Source: Zygnema cylindricum (Eukaryota > Streptophyta > Zygnematophyceae > Zygnematales > Zygnemataceae). Taken from it: a DNA stretch of 64,000 nucleotides. Below are positions 1 to 10,684 of this stretch, piece after piece (the stretch's first letter is position 1; the number at the start of each line of letters is the position of its first letter). The stretch lies in the NCBI GenBank assembly GCA_037447655.1, contig JBBHKE010003381.1, positions 165,237 through 229,236 of the forward strand, read 5' to 3'. Both the position numbers and the translations under genes were made by a program. Under the pieces are notes generated by a model, which made no database searches, was not told the DNA's origin, and worked only from the letters and a program-made list of their open reading frames with translations.

Positions 1-45
1 TGGACTGAGCAATGACCTTTTGCTGCTTGTTGCTCCAGCAGCAAG
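1..45 (-). pseudogene. RNase H fragment of a copia-type pol
   Basis: Read on the minus strand this stretch encodes the C-W-S-x-K-Q-Q-K-V-I-A-Q-S segment of a Ty1/copia RNase H domain, matching the same segment in the elements near 41490, 44860 and 48690. It runs off the left edge of the window and is cut on the right by an LTR starting at 46, so only about 15 codons are visible. The five bases GCAAG at 41-45 would be the left target duplication of that LTR. Confidence 0.7.
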
Positions 46-530
46 TGTTGAAAAGAAGTAATTAATATTCACTTCTTAATTTAGGCTTTAGAATGAAGAA
101 AGAGAGAGAGAGAGTCACCATGGCTGACAGAAGAAACAGGCAGACAGGCAGACACGCAGACAGATTGATAGATTGCCAAAATATTGCCCTGAACGGATTA
201 GAACCTGGGTCAACATAGTATTACATATACATACGCCTTAACCATTAAGGCTTGTACAAAACGATCCACGTATTCATTTTGCTATGTATTTAAAGTGTTT
301 CACAAAACGTCACTTTCATTAAAACACACCAAAATTGACAAAATGACATATATAGTCAAACGGCGCCCGCGGACGCGAATCTAACCGTGTAAAATACATG
401 ATCGCACGGACTTTGTCGCCCCCGCCAAACCCGAATGAATATTTGGCGGCTTTTGGACATAGCGGCGCGCTATGCCACGTGGCGCCATATCATTGGACGC
501 CGGAAAGGATGGGAGGAGGAATGATGGCTC
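46..530 (+). repeat. LTR F, truncated, with antisense tRNA-like module
   Basis: The sequence starts TGTTGAAAAG, like the LTR at 62678, and has the usual clade-2 U3 order: GA-rich tract (103-115), GCCATGGCT-like motif (about 118), tRNA-like module, then a G-box core CCACGTGG near 475. On the minus strand a B-box-like GGTTCTAATCC lies at 195-205 and an A-box-like TGGTTAAGGCG at 234-244. The R/U5 part is missing because another LTR begins at 531. Confidence 0.65.
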
Positions 531-1301
531 TGTTGTTTTTAGAAAGCTTTAAGTCTCATTAAATTAGAATGATGATAGGAAGACAAATCTGCAAGGACAC
601 GGGACACTACTTAAAGCACTGTTTTATGTATCTTGGTTTGACACTTACATCCTCATCCACGTCACACATCAAGGGGAGACAACGCAGCTGCGATGCAGCA
701 ACGCAGTTGCGATAAAGCAACGCACCTGCAACGCAGTCAGAACAAAGCAGCAGCGACGAAGTTAAGACAACGCAACTGTGATTACATTTAATACAATCCG
801 TACGGACGACGCAGCTGCGGATATTTTAATATGATTCAATTTAGTACAGAGCAGCTGCGATAGATATGAATCTAGTTAGATCAACGGTAGCTTAGTGGTA
901 GCTCAGTGGTAGCTTCATAGATTAGTGTTAGCTTGGCGGTTTGACGTACCTCTCACGTACACTGGTATCATTGGTACAACACAAGTATAAGACTTAGGAA
1001 TCAGAACACAAAATGTATCCAGACTTCCAAGTAGTAAAACTGCAGACAGTTTTTGGGAAACTTCTGAGTATTATATCTTGAGTGTAGTTGGGTCAATTGT
1101 ACTAAAACTTTGGGAGTTGTCAGTGTTTATGCTGCTCTATACTTTGATAAAGCTTTGTGAATGTTGGATGCTTGGATTATATTTGGTGAGCACTTGTAAA
1201 CAACTGTTTGGTTGGATTCTTGATAGCTTCTGAGAATGTATCATGTCTACTACTACTACTACTGTTGCTCCTCCATCTGCACCAGTGGTTGTACAACAAC
1301 A
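531..1301 (+). repeat. 5' LTR of element A1 (clade 1)
   Basis: It begins TGTTGTTTTTAGAAAGC and ends CAACA, 771 bp, and is closely similar to the LTR at 5164-5948. It holds a short array built on CAACGCAGCTGCG (about 679-745) and two adjacent 11-bp units TAGCTTAGTGG and TAGCTCAGTGG (888-909) that fit the Pol III A-box consensus. A start codon at 1243 lies 59 nt inside the LTR end and opens a Ser/Thr-rich Gag leader. Confidence 0.8.
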
Positions 1302-2884
1302 CGTTATAGGCCTGTCATCATGAATTCCTATCTTTTCCAGGGAAAAGTATGTTTACTGGGCGGATATGGTGGAGACACATTTTGAGAATGTCAATCTTTT
1401 GGATATATTGGATGGTTCGCTGGATGAATCTGATCCGTCATGGTCTAAGAAAAATACGCAGGCTCGTTCTATTCTGAAATTTTGTATATATCTGAGGAGA
1501 TAGCTATGTCTCGGATAAAAATGAAAAAAGCAATTCATATCTAGAAATCTCTTAAAACTGATTATGAAAAAGCTAATGTCCAATAACAACTTCTTTTGGC
1601 TAGAAAAATTTGGGACTATAAATACACTGGCGGTACAATGGTTGAATATTCTAACAAGTTTTGCATCCTTGTAGATGCACATGCTTGCGCAGATGGGGAG
1701 TTTCCACAGTTTCAATAGGGAGCATTGCTCATGCGGGGTCTCCCTCGTAGTATGAAAGGAGCATCTGATATGCTCAAACAGAAAGATAAAGCTAGTTCGA
1801 CTTTACAGTTAGCTATCAATATTTTGTTAGAGGAGGAAGCTACATCAAATATTCTCAATGTTGAGCAGATAGAGGCTTTTAATTCTGAATTTGTGAGGAA
1901 AGGACAGTTTAATCAGCAAAGAAATCAGTTTAATCAGCTCAGACAGTTTAATCACGATGTGAATAGACAATCTAACAATGCATGTTATTATTGTAGTGAG
2001 AGGGGTCATGGATAAAAATTATGTCCTAAGCTTAAAAAATCTAACAATATAGGTTTATAAAGGCCGGGGTGGCATCAAAGTCAGTTTTACTAAAACTTCA
2101 CGGGGCCTCCACCTCGTGGAAATGCACTATTTTCAGCCTCTTTATCACTCCAAGACGACACTCTGACATTTTTTAGGGAGGATGACACAGATCTATTTGC
2201 TATGGCGGTAGCGATGGAGGGCGCGAAGGACCCTGGATGGTTAATGGATACTAGAGCGTCAGCCCACATGTGTTGGAACAAAGCCATATTTAAAAATATG
2301 AAAACAACACCGGAAAAAAACATTTCTTATGCTTGTGGAATGAGTGATCAGACTTGTGCTGTGGGTGATTGTCTTTCCTAGTGGATGTAGAAGGCAAAGC
2401 AACTGAACGAACTCTTCACAATGTCTTATTTGTGCGTGACTTTAAGAAAAATGTTTTTTCTAGGTCCTTGGTAGAGAGTAAAGGCTTTGAGGTTAATTTG
2501 AAAAATGGTAGGCATATTGTTAGCAAAAATGGCAAGGTTGCGGTTAGAGGTACTAGAGATAATAGCAAGATGTACCGAATGGATATGGCTTATACCAAGG
2601 AGAATGATGTTTTGTACTCCAGTGTTTTGCATTCAGATGAGTTGTGGCATAAAAGATTAGGCCATGTAAACTATGATAGTTTGAGAAAAATGGTAGTTAC
2701 TGGGAAAATAGAGGGTGTATCAATCACAGATAAGCCGGTCAAACATGTGATGGCTGCGCTTTAGGCAAAATCCACATACTGCCATTTCCTAAAGAGTCAA
2801 AGCATTGATCAACAAAACTTTTACAACAAATTCACTCGGATGTTTTTGGTCCTGCGAAGGTTCTATCTGCCGGGGTGATAAAAT
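1243..2884 (+). pseudogene. Element A1 gag-protease-integrase, truncated
   Basis: The Gag leader starts inside the LTR at 1243 and reads into a V-I-G-L-S-S version of the V-M-G-P-P motif, then stops at once. Further on are a Gag zinc knuckle (CYYC...H, about 1980-2015, with an internal stop), a protease segment with D-T-R where D-T-G is expected (about 2245), a pre-integrase region (2370-2760) with the H-K-R-L-G-H motif, and the start of integrase with H-S-D-V-F-G-P. Stops and frameshifts are scattered through it. It ends inside integrase where LTR G1 begins, so RT and RNase H are absent. The paralogue is element A2. Confidence 0.8.
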
Positions 2885-3994
2885 TGTTGTTTTGAAAAGT
2901 TTGTTTCGTGCGTACGCGACATTTCGTGCGCTATGGAATTTAATGTGGAGGTTTGAATGGATTCATGGATTGGGGGAGCGAACGAACGGATATAACTAAA
3001 GTGATGTAAAAGACTCACTGAGTGGCGGGTACAAGCATTGACAAATGGACGGCGGATCGCGAAGCGATCCGATGTGGAATAAACGAAATATTGAAACAGG
3101 TACCGCCGGTACGGCGCAGTTGCGACGCAGACAGGACAACGCAACTGCGGTTATTTTGGATGAATATGCGCCGCCGGTACGGAGCAGCTGCGACGCAGAC
3201 GAGTCAACGCAACTGCGGTTACCTTGATATGATCGGCACGGACAAAGCAGCTGACGCAGCTGCTGATAATGTAACTAGTATAGATTTTGAGTAATGATAT
3301 TTGTTTAGTGGTTACTTAGTGGTAGCTTGGTTTTTGACGTACGAAGATTGTGGAGATGTCGGTGTAAATATTATGTACAACATAGGTTTGTCTTTTTGCT
3401 AATTAGTTATTAGTGTAGATTTGTTCGGTCTGACATACCTCGAACTATTCGGGTATACTTACAATAGTTTAGGTAGATGGTAGATACCGTACGGTTGGTA
3501 TGCCGCCGTACATTCAGTAGTGAACTCTCTGAGTATAACTTGTAGGACTTAGAATATTTTGAGTATCGCAGTCAAGTTAATCAAAGCTATGGCAAACTGT
3601 TTTCTGCATCTTTGACCTGTTGATGTGATCACTCTGATTGGTGCTTTCATGTGAAACTTTGTGGAGTTATTCTATGATATAGAATCTATATGTGTGTGAA
3701 GTTTCATTGTATTCCAGTATCTCTGTAAGATTCTGTGAATAGTCTAAGTGGCTAGTTTGTGAAGCTGTCAGCTACATTTGGGAAACTTTGGAGCTTATAT
3801 CTTCTAGATGCCTTGGTGGATTTGGCTGTAACTTTGTGAGTTTTCAGTGTATATGATATACTGCATATTGGTGCAGTTTGAGATCATTTTATGTATTGTG
3901 GAGGAATCTGTGACGTCTGAAACACAGCTGTTTTTGAGGTAGTCTGTGGGTGTTTCCGTGAGTAATCCATGGATGAAATAAGCTATGGACAACA
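2885..3994 (+). repeat. LTR G1 (clade 1), unmatched flanks
   Basis: It runs from TGTTGTTTTGAAAAG to TATGGACAACA, about 1.1 kb, and has a near relative split between 43477-43494 and 60868-61954. The end carries an ATG (about 3970) with a short leader M-D-E-I-S-Y-G-Q that is in frame for the usual H-V-M-G continuation. The flanks (AAAAT left, CTTAA right) do not match. The left flank is A1 integrase and the right flank is antisense RNase H, so this is not a clean solo insertion. Array motifs CAACGCAACTGCGG resemble those of LTR A1. Confidence 0.7.
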
Positions 3995-5163
3995 CTTAAT
4001 ACCCCTACAGCTGTTTCTATATCAGGACGAGTACGATTTATAAAATAGATCAAACTACCAACAACTTGTTTGTACGGAATAGTTTGCATGAATCTGCTTT
4101 CCTCATGTCCTAACTCATTATCTAAGATCAAGACTCCCTCTTCTGAGCTCCCGTCATTTCCCTTTATTAAGTCAATTGGAGTCGTACAACTATTTGCTTT
4201 ATCCATTTGAAAATTTTCAAGCCTATTTCCTATCGTTTTTTTTTGAGTTAGTCTTATCGTTTTCTTCTCTCTATCCCTCTCCATCTGAATTCCCAAAATA
4301 CAATTTGCCTACCCTAAATCCTTCATTTCAAATCTTCTCTTAAGATCCTTTTTCAATCTATAAATTTTCTCCATTGATTTACTCAAAACAAGCAAGTCAT
4401 CAACATATATGGCAATGAAAATTATACCTTCCTCATCCTCAAATAAATAGATAGAATGATCCGATTTGATTCGGATATATCCTAAACTCCTCAAAAGCTG
4501 GTCCATTTTCTTGTTCCATTGGCGTGGAACTTGCTTTAGTCCATAAAGGGGCTTTATCAATCTGCAGACCTTACTTTCTTCTCCTTTCTCCCCAAATCCT
4601 TTTGTTTGTCGCATGACTCCGTGTAAAAAAACGGTTTTGATGTCCATCTGGTGCCTTTCCATGTCTTCCGCTGTTGCTAGACTAAGTAGAATCCGGACCG
4701 AGAGAAATCTAACAACCGGAGCGAAGGTTTCCTCATAATCGATTCCCTCCTTATGTGTGAACCCCTTTGCCACTAATTTGGCCTTTTATTGCTGGATTGT
4801 GTTATTCGGATTGAGTTTCAGATTAAATACCCACTTGCATCCTATCAGCATTTCTGTCTAGAATACAATCCACCAACTCTCATGTGTTTTCTTCCATAAT
4901 GTAAGCCATATCATCATTAATGTCTGTCACCCATCTATTACCTTACGGACTATTAATTGCCTCTGAGTAAGTCTAGGGTTCGCTTAAATGTGACGACTTA
5001 GTTACCTTTTTGTTCACTTGTCTCTTTTAAAGTCTCTTGATGCTTCTCTTTCCTCTTTCAAACTCTGATGTTGCGATAGAGGGTTATCTCGGATTTCTTC
5101 GAACAACTTCATCTTCTCCCCTATCTGTGGAGTCCATCTTCGGACATTCAACGTCCATTTCCG
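3995..5163 (-). pseudogene. Copia pol fragment I (linker, RT, start of RNase H)
   Basis: On the minus strand it starts in the acidic linker before RT (about 5160), runs through the RT segment with E-G-I-D-Y-E-E-T-F-A-P-V-V-R-F and the catalytic Y-V-D-D-L-L (about 4390-4410), and ends in the RNase H proximal region at G-V-L-S. A few codons are missing at H-G-V-M-R-Q compared with the other copies, and stops interrupt it. The right edge is cut by LTR A2 and the left edge by LTR G1. It belongs to the clade-2 group, being closest to Q, C and D pol. Confidence 0.8.
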
Positions 5164-5948
5164 TGTTGATTTTGGAAAGCTTTTAGTCTCAGTAAATTAG
5201 TGTGACGAACAGGAAGACAAATCTGCAAGGACACGCGTCGTCACTAAAAGCACATTAGAGGTACCTTGGATTGGCACTTATATCCACATATACATGTCAA
5301 ACATTGATGGGAGACAACGCAGCTGCAATGCATCAACGCAACTGCGATGTAGTAACGCAGGTGCGACGCAGTCTAAACAAAGTGGCCACGACGAAGTTAA
5401 GGCAACACAACTGCGATCACGTTTGATATGGTCTGTACGGACAACGTTGCGTCTGATACTTTTAATGTGATTCTGTACAGTACAAAGCAATTGGGATAGA
5501 TACGATTCTAGTCAACTTAGTGGGTATCTCAGTGGTAGCTTAGTGGTAGCTTAGTGGTAGCTTGACAGATTAGCGTTTGCTTGGTGGTTTGCATACCTCT
5601 CAGGTACACTGGTATCGCCAGTACAACACAAGTATAAGACTTAGGACTCAAAACACATTATGTATCCAGACTTCCAAGTAGTAAAACTGCAGACAGTTTT
5701 TGGGAAACTTCTGAGTATTATATCTTAAGTGTTGTCGGGTCAATTGTACTAAAACTTTGCGAGTTGTCAATGTTTATGCTGCTCTATATTTTGATATAGC
5801 TTTGTGAAGTATGGATGCTTGTATAAGATTCGGTGAGCACTTGAAAATAGCTGTTTGGTAGGATTCTTGATAGCTTCTCAGTGTGTATCATGTCTTCTTC
5901 TACTACTACTGCTGCTCCTCCACCTGCACTGGTGGTGGTAGAACAACA
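5164..5948 (+). repeat. 5' LTR of element A2
   Basis: It runs from TGTTGATTTTGGAAAGC to GAACAACA, 785 bp. Three adjacent 11-bp units (5525-5557: TATCTCAGTGG, TAGCTTAGTGG, TAGCTTAGTGG) match the Pol III A-box consensus; LTR A1 has two. CAACGCAGCTGCG-type repeats lie at about 5313-5415. The Gag start codon at 5890 is 59 nt inside the LTR. Confidence 0.85.
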
Positions 5949-7025
5949 CGTTATGGGCTTGTCATCAAGAATTCCTATCTTTTGCGGGGAAAATTATGTT
6001 TACTGGGCGGATATGGTGGAGACACATTTTGAGAATGTTAATCTTTTAGATATATTGGATGGTTCGCTATATGAATCTGATCCGTCATGGTCTAAGAAAT
6101 ATACGCAGGCTCGTTCTATTCTGAAATTTTGTATATTTGAGGACTTAGCTTTATCTCGGATAAAAATGAAAAAACAATATATATCTGTAAATCTCTTAAA
6201 AATGAATATGAAAAAGCTAATGTCTAGGAAGAACTTCTATTGCCTGGAAAAATTGGGACTATAAGTACACTGGCGGTACAATGGCTGAATATTCTAACAA
6301 ATTTCGCATATTTGTAGATGCACATGCTTGTGCAGGTGGGGTGTTTCCTCAGTTTCAACAGGCAGCATTGCTCATGAGGGGTCTCCCTCGTAGTATGAAA
6401 GGAGCATCTGATATGCTCAAACAAAGAGATAAAGCTAGCTGGACTTTACCGTTAGCTATCAATATTTTACTAGAGGAGGAAGCTACATCTAATATTCTCA
6501 ATGTTGAGCAAGTAGAGGCTTTTAATTCAGACTTTGAGAGGAAAGGACAATTTAATCAGCAAACAAATCAGTTTAATTAGTCCAGACAATTTAATCAAGG
6601 TGTTCCTCAGTTTCAACATGCAGCATTGCTCATGAGGGGTCTTCCTCGTAGTATGAAAGGAGCATCTGATATGCTCAAACAAAGAGATAAAGCTAGCTGG
6701 ACTTTACAGTTAGCTATCAATATTTTACTAGAGGAGGAAGCTACATCTAATATTTTTAGTGTTGAGCAAGTACAGGCTTTTAATTTAGACTTTGAGAGGA
6801 AAGGACAGTTTAATCAGCAAACAAATCAGTTTAATTAGTCCAGACAAATTAATCAAGGTGGAAATAGACAATCCAACAATGCATGTTTCTATTGTAGTGA
6901 GAGAGGTCATGGATACAAATTCTGTCCTAAGCTTAAAAAATCTAACGATACACGTTTATACAGGCCATGATGGCAACAAAGTCTGTTTTACAAAAGCTTC
7001 ACGGGGCCTACACCTCGTCGAAATG
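5890..7025 (+). pseudogene. Element A2 gag, with internal duplication
   Basis: The ATG at 5890 lies in the LTR; the leader M-S-S-S-T-T-T-A-A-P-P-P reads through the LTR end into H-V-M-G-L-S-S-R-I-P-I-F and the Y-W-A-D-M-V-E segment of Gag. The frame is lost near 6260. The C-terminal half occurs twice (6342-6599 and 6600-6857). A zinc knuckle of the C-x2-C-x4-H-x4-C type lies at 6884-6925. At 7025 the gene is interrupted by element B and resumes at 12793. Confidence 0.8.
6342..6857 (+). repeat. Tandem duplication (2 x about 258 bp) inside A2 gag
   Basis: Two head-to-tail copies share the segment from TTCCTCAGTTTCAACA to TTTAATCAAGG. By eye they differ at about nine positions, roughly 3 percent. 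Both contain the same in-frame TAG (CAGTTTAATTAG) where A1 has CAG, so the stop existed before the duplication. Confidence 0.9.
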
Positions 7026-7857
7026 TGTTGTTCTAAGGCAACTGCTAGCACTGAAGATGAAGAAGATGCAGCAGTAGTCATCGTAGAACAAAACAAAAGA
7101 GGAAGCTTCCACAAATAGGGATGGCTGAACAGAACCTTTGACAGAGTATAACTTTCAAAAATGATCGAATAACCCTAAAATTTACTACAGCTTAAAATAA
7201 AAGGAACACACACACAAAATTTCAATGAATTCCGCCATATCTGTGAGATATGCAGAAATGAAATTACATAAAACTGAGTGAACAGTTTTCATATCATTTG
7301 TTCCTAATGAATCAAATTCACTAAGTCTTACTTCTATACATCGAAACTACACTAAGCTGTACGGAGGCATTCCTGCCATACATTTAACATTCTAACACAA
7401 CAAATAGTGTGAGTATACCTGTATACTGAAGGTATGTCATAAACCACATTCTGAACACTAAACAACTAATTCACTACAAACAAAATTCAATTCTACCAAA
7501 TATTTACACCGAAGTTCAGACAACGTAAAGTGATAGTGATCTTGTCACGCCTCGTCAGTATTTGTTGGCGGCGGCTGTCAGCCGTCCGATTAGAGGATTT
7601 GGCACCGTAGAACTGTCTTCACGAAGTCTCGTGGTCCTGCCGAATTTCCGTACGTCCACGGAGGACATACTCACGCATTTCTCTCAAGTGACGACGCGTG
7701 TCCCAAGTGTGAATGATCCGTGAACTCCCAACTTCACTGTCACACTAATTTTGGTAACCACTGAACCGAACTCAACCAAAAATAGCTTAAGTCCTGAATA
7801 GCTCTCTCTCCCTCACAGCTGAGGCATAAAGAGGACCAAAGCTTTCTAAAAACAACA
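7026..7857 (-). repeat. 3' LTR of element B
   Basis: It is 832 bp and closely matches the LTR at 11951-12792. The plus strand starts TGTTGTTCT and ends AACAACA. It contains the antisense image of the Gag leader codons, a TCTCTCTCCC tract near 7803, and two conserved blocks around 7540-7700. It has no obvious A/B-box pair. Confidence 0.9.
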
Positions 7858-9373
7858 CTCCCCTAAAGCATTAGACTTTGCTACTAACTCTGTCCACATG
7901 CCTCTCTACAGAACTTCAATTTGGGAGCAGGTAAGGGTTTTGTCATCATATCAACCACCATTTGCTCATCCGGTAAATAACTCAACTTAAGGACTTTTCC
8001 CATCACCTTTTCTCTTACAAAATGTAGCTTGATATCAGAGTGCTTACTCTTAAAGAGATGACTGGGATTAGATGCAATAGCAATTGCTGCCTGATTCTCA
8101 CACCACACTATCTGTGGTCTAGATTGCATAAAGAGAAGCTATTAGAGAAGAGACTTTACCCAAAGTAACTCCTTAACTGCCGAGCTAGTAGCCATGTACT
8201 CAGCCTTCATGGTAGACTGAGCTGTTACCTTTTGAAGTTTGTTGCTCCAGCAGCAAGTTCCACTTCCGATCTTCAAAATGTATTCGGTGGTGGAGCGTCG
8301 GCTGGGCATATCTCCGTAGCTCGCATCGCTCCATGTATGAATTTTGACTTCCCCTCCACCGAGAGAGACTCTAAGATTTCGAGTTCCTGCAAGATAACAA
8401 GAACTCTCTTTGCTGCCTCATAGTCCGACTTCCTTGGATTTTGCAGGCTTCGGCTCAAGGCTCCAACCCATGCTGTGATGTCGGGATCAGTACAGTTCAT
8501 GAAATAAATGAGGCTTCCGACAATCTGCCTGTAAGGAATGGAGGACATAGAATCTGCCTTCCGTGAATCTAAGAAATCATCAACCAAAACACCACCATCC
8601 ATTTCCGTGCCCTCGAATTTCTGCCTAAATTACATACGAGTGGCACTCCCCTTTGCTTCTGACATGCCAAACTTTTCTAACATGTTCTTGATTGCTTCCT
8701 TTTGAGTTAAATAAATAATTTTCTGTTTCCTGTCTCTTTCTACTTGAATTCCTATAATATACCTAGCCTCACCCAAGTCTTTCATTTCCAACCGAGAATT
8801 CAGAGCTGGTTTTATTTTATTACTCTCATTGATGGATTTACTAATCAGTAGCAAATCATCTACATAAACTGCCACATAAATCACTCCATCATCACCTTGC
8901 ATTATATAGACTGAGTGATATGAATTGATCCTGGTAAAGCCAAGATTGCTTAAAAACTTATCTAATTTTAGGTTCCATTGCCTCGGAGCCTGTTTCAGAC
9001 CATACAGGGACTTCAACAGTTTACAGACCATATTTTCTTTCCTTTTTTCTGTATACATCTCTGGCTGCTTCATATAAATTACTTCCTCCAAATCACCATG
9101 CAAGAAAGCCGTCTTATCATCCATCTGATGCAATTCCATATCCTCTATTGCAACAAGAGATAGCAAAACTCTAACAGTAAGAAAGTGAACCACAGGAGAG
9201 AAGGTCTCTTCATAGTCAATTCCTTCCTTTTGGCTAAATCCATTAGTAACCAGTCTAGCTTTATATCTCTCAATTGTATTATCAGGATTCAATTTTAATT
9301 TGAAGACCCACTTACAACCGATAGCTTTCCGATTTGGTGGGAGCTCCACAAGTTCCCAAGTTTGGGCTCCCAT
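7858..9373 (-). pseudogene. Element B RT and RNase H
   Basis: Read from 9373 downward, an RT domain of about 245 codons is intact, from W-E-L-V-E-L-P-P-N-R-K through F-K-L-K-L-N-P-D-N-T-I-E-R-Y-K-A-R to the catalytic Y-V-D-D-L-L (about 8865). After a break near 8630 the RNase H follows (8602-8273, then 8129-7884) with Q-I-V-G-S-L-I-Y-F-M-N-C and the C-terminal M-V-V-D-M-M-T-K-P-L-P block. Several frame breaks separate these parts. In a working element RT and RNase H copy the RNA genome into DNA inside the Gag particle. Confidence 0.85.
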
Positions 9374-9381
9374 AATTGAAT

Positions 9382-10681
9382 TTATCTCTTCATTTGCAGC
9401 CGAGATCCAATGATATTTTTTTGGAACGGAAAAAGCTTCATGAATAGTAAGCGGCTCCCCTGTGTTTGCAGAAAAATCACTCTGAACTTGGTCGCCTGGA
9501 AGGCGGCTGCTTTGTCATTTTCCCCTCGGAAAATCTGACGCTGGAATTGTTGGTTCCCTAGATTGCCGCACAAGGCGTGCTTTGGGAGGAGCATCGACAA
9601 AAGGAGCAGCTCCAGAAGGAGTATTAGACGACCTAGAGGAATTTGGGAGAGAGGTAGAAGAAGTAGAAGAGGATGGAGTAAAAGGTACCTGCTCAAGAAT
9701 GATATACTCTTGTATTTTCTCATTCCTTTCAGCTGCATCCATACTAAAAACGTCAACTGATTGACTTTCTTCTTTAATTTGAATATTCCTCGCTGTTTGA
9801 AGGCATCCTCTCTGAGGATTATACACTCTATAACCTGTAGATTCATCATCATAGCCTAAAAAGACACCGGGTACAGATTTTGGACTAAGCTTCCAATTAG
9901 GAAGATTATCCAAGATAAAACATTTGCTACCAAAAACTCTAAAATGACTAACATTTGGCTTTTTGCCTGTCCAAACTTCATAAAGTGTCTTACCCCTAAC
10001 AGCCCGGTTTTCCACTCTATTTCTGATGTAGGAAGCACAATGAAAAGCTTCCCCCCAAAACTTTGGACCCACACCTTTATCGGCGATCATAGATCGAGCA
10101 CATTCAGTCAAAGTCCGATTAAGTCTCTCGGCAACACCATTTTGTTCCGGTGTGTACGGAGCAGTAAATTCACGAGAGATGCCATTTTCTTTCAAAAAAT
10201 CAGCAAAGGCATGAGAGACATACTCTCCACCATTATCCGTCCGCAAAGCAAGAATAGATTTGCCGTGAAGTTACTCCGCCCAGATTTTGTAGTGCTTAAA
10301 GTGAGTGAAGACTTCTCTCTTCTCCTTCATGAAGTATATGCGACTATACCGGGAGTTATCGTATGTAAAGGTGACAAAGAAGCGGCTGCCACTCAGAGAG
10401 GGAACTTTAGAAGGGCCGAAAACATCAGAGTGGATAATACCAAGAACATCTGTGGCTCGGTGATCAAAAACTTGTGATATGGGAAGCTTGTGAAGCTTTT
10501 CAAGAGCACAACCATCACACACATGAGACTCTTGTTGACCAAGCTTGACTCCCTCTATCATGTCATGCTTTATCATGTTGGTAAGTCTCTCATGATGCAC
10601 ATGACCAAGTCTTTTATGCCACAAAACATTATCACATAGGACGCTGGAGTACGCAAAATCAATTTTATTAGCCAGGTCCAT
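9382..10681 (-). pseudogene. Element B integrase and linker
   Basis: Between 10681 and 10271 lie the H-K-R-L-G-H zinc-binding region and the first integrase Asp (H-S-D-V-F-G-P). After a break at about 10260 the core continues with T-D-N-G-G-E-Y (second Asp) and P-E-Q-N-G-V-A-E-R (catalytic Glu). The C-terminal G-Y-D-D-E-S-T-G-Y-R-V-Y block and a Ser-rich linker follow to about 9515. The D-D-E set is complete but split by a frame break. Confidence 0.85.
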
Positions 10682-10684
10682 GCA

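Noticed and set aside
9563-10477. Plus-strand open frames in element B
   Set aside because: They are shadows of the antisense integrase and linker, with no domain similarity.
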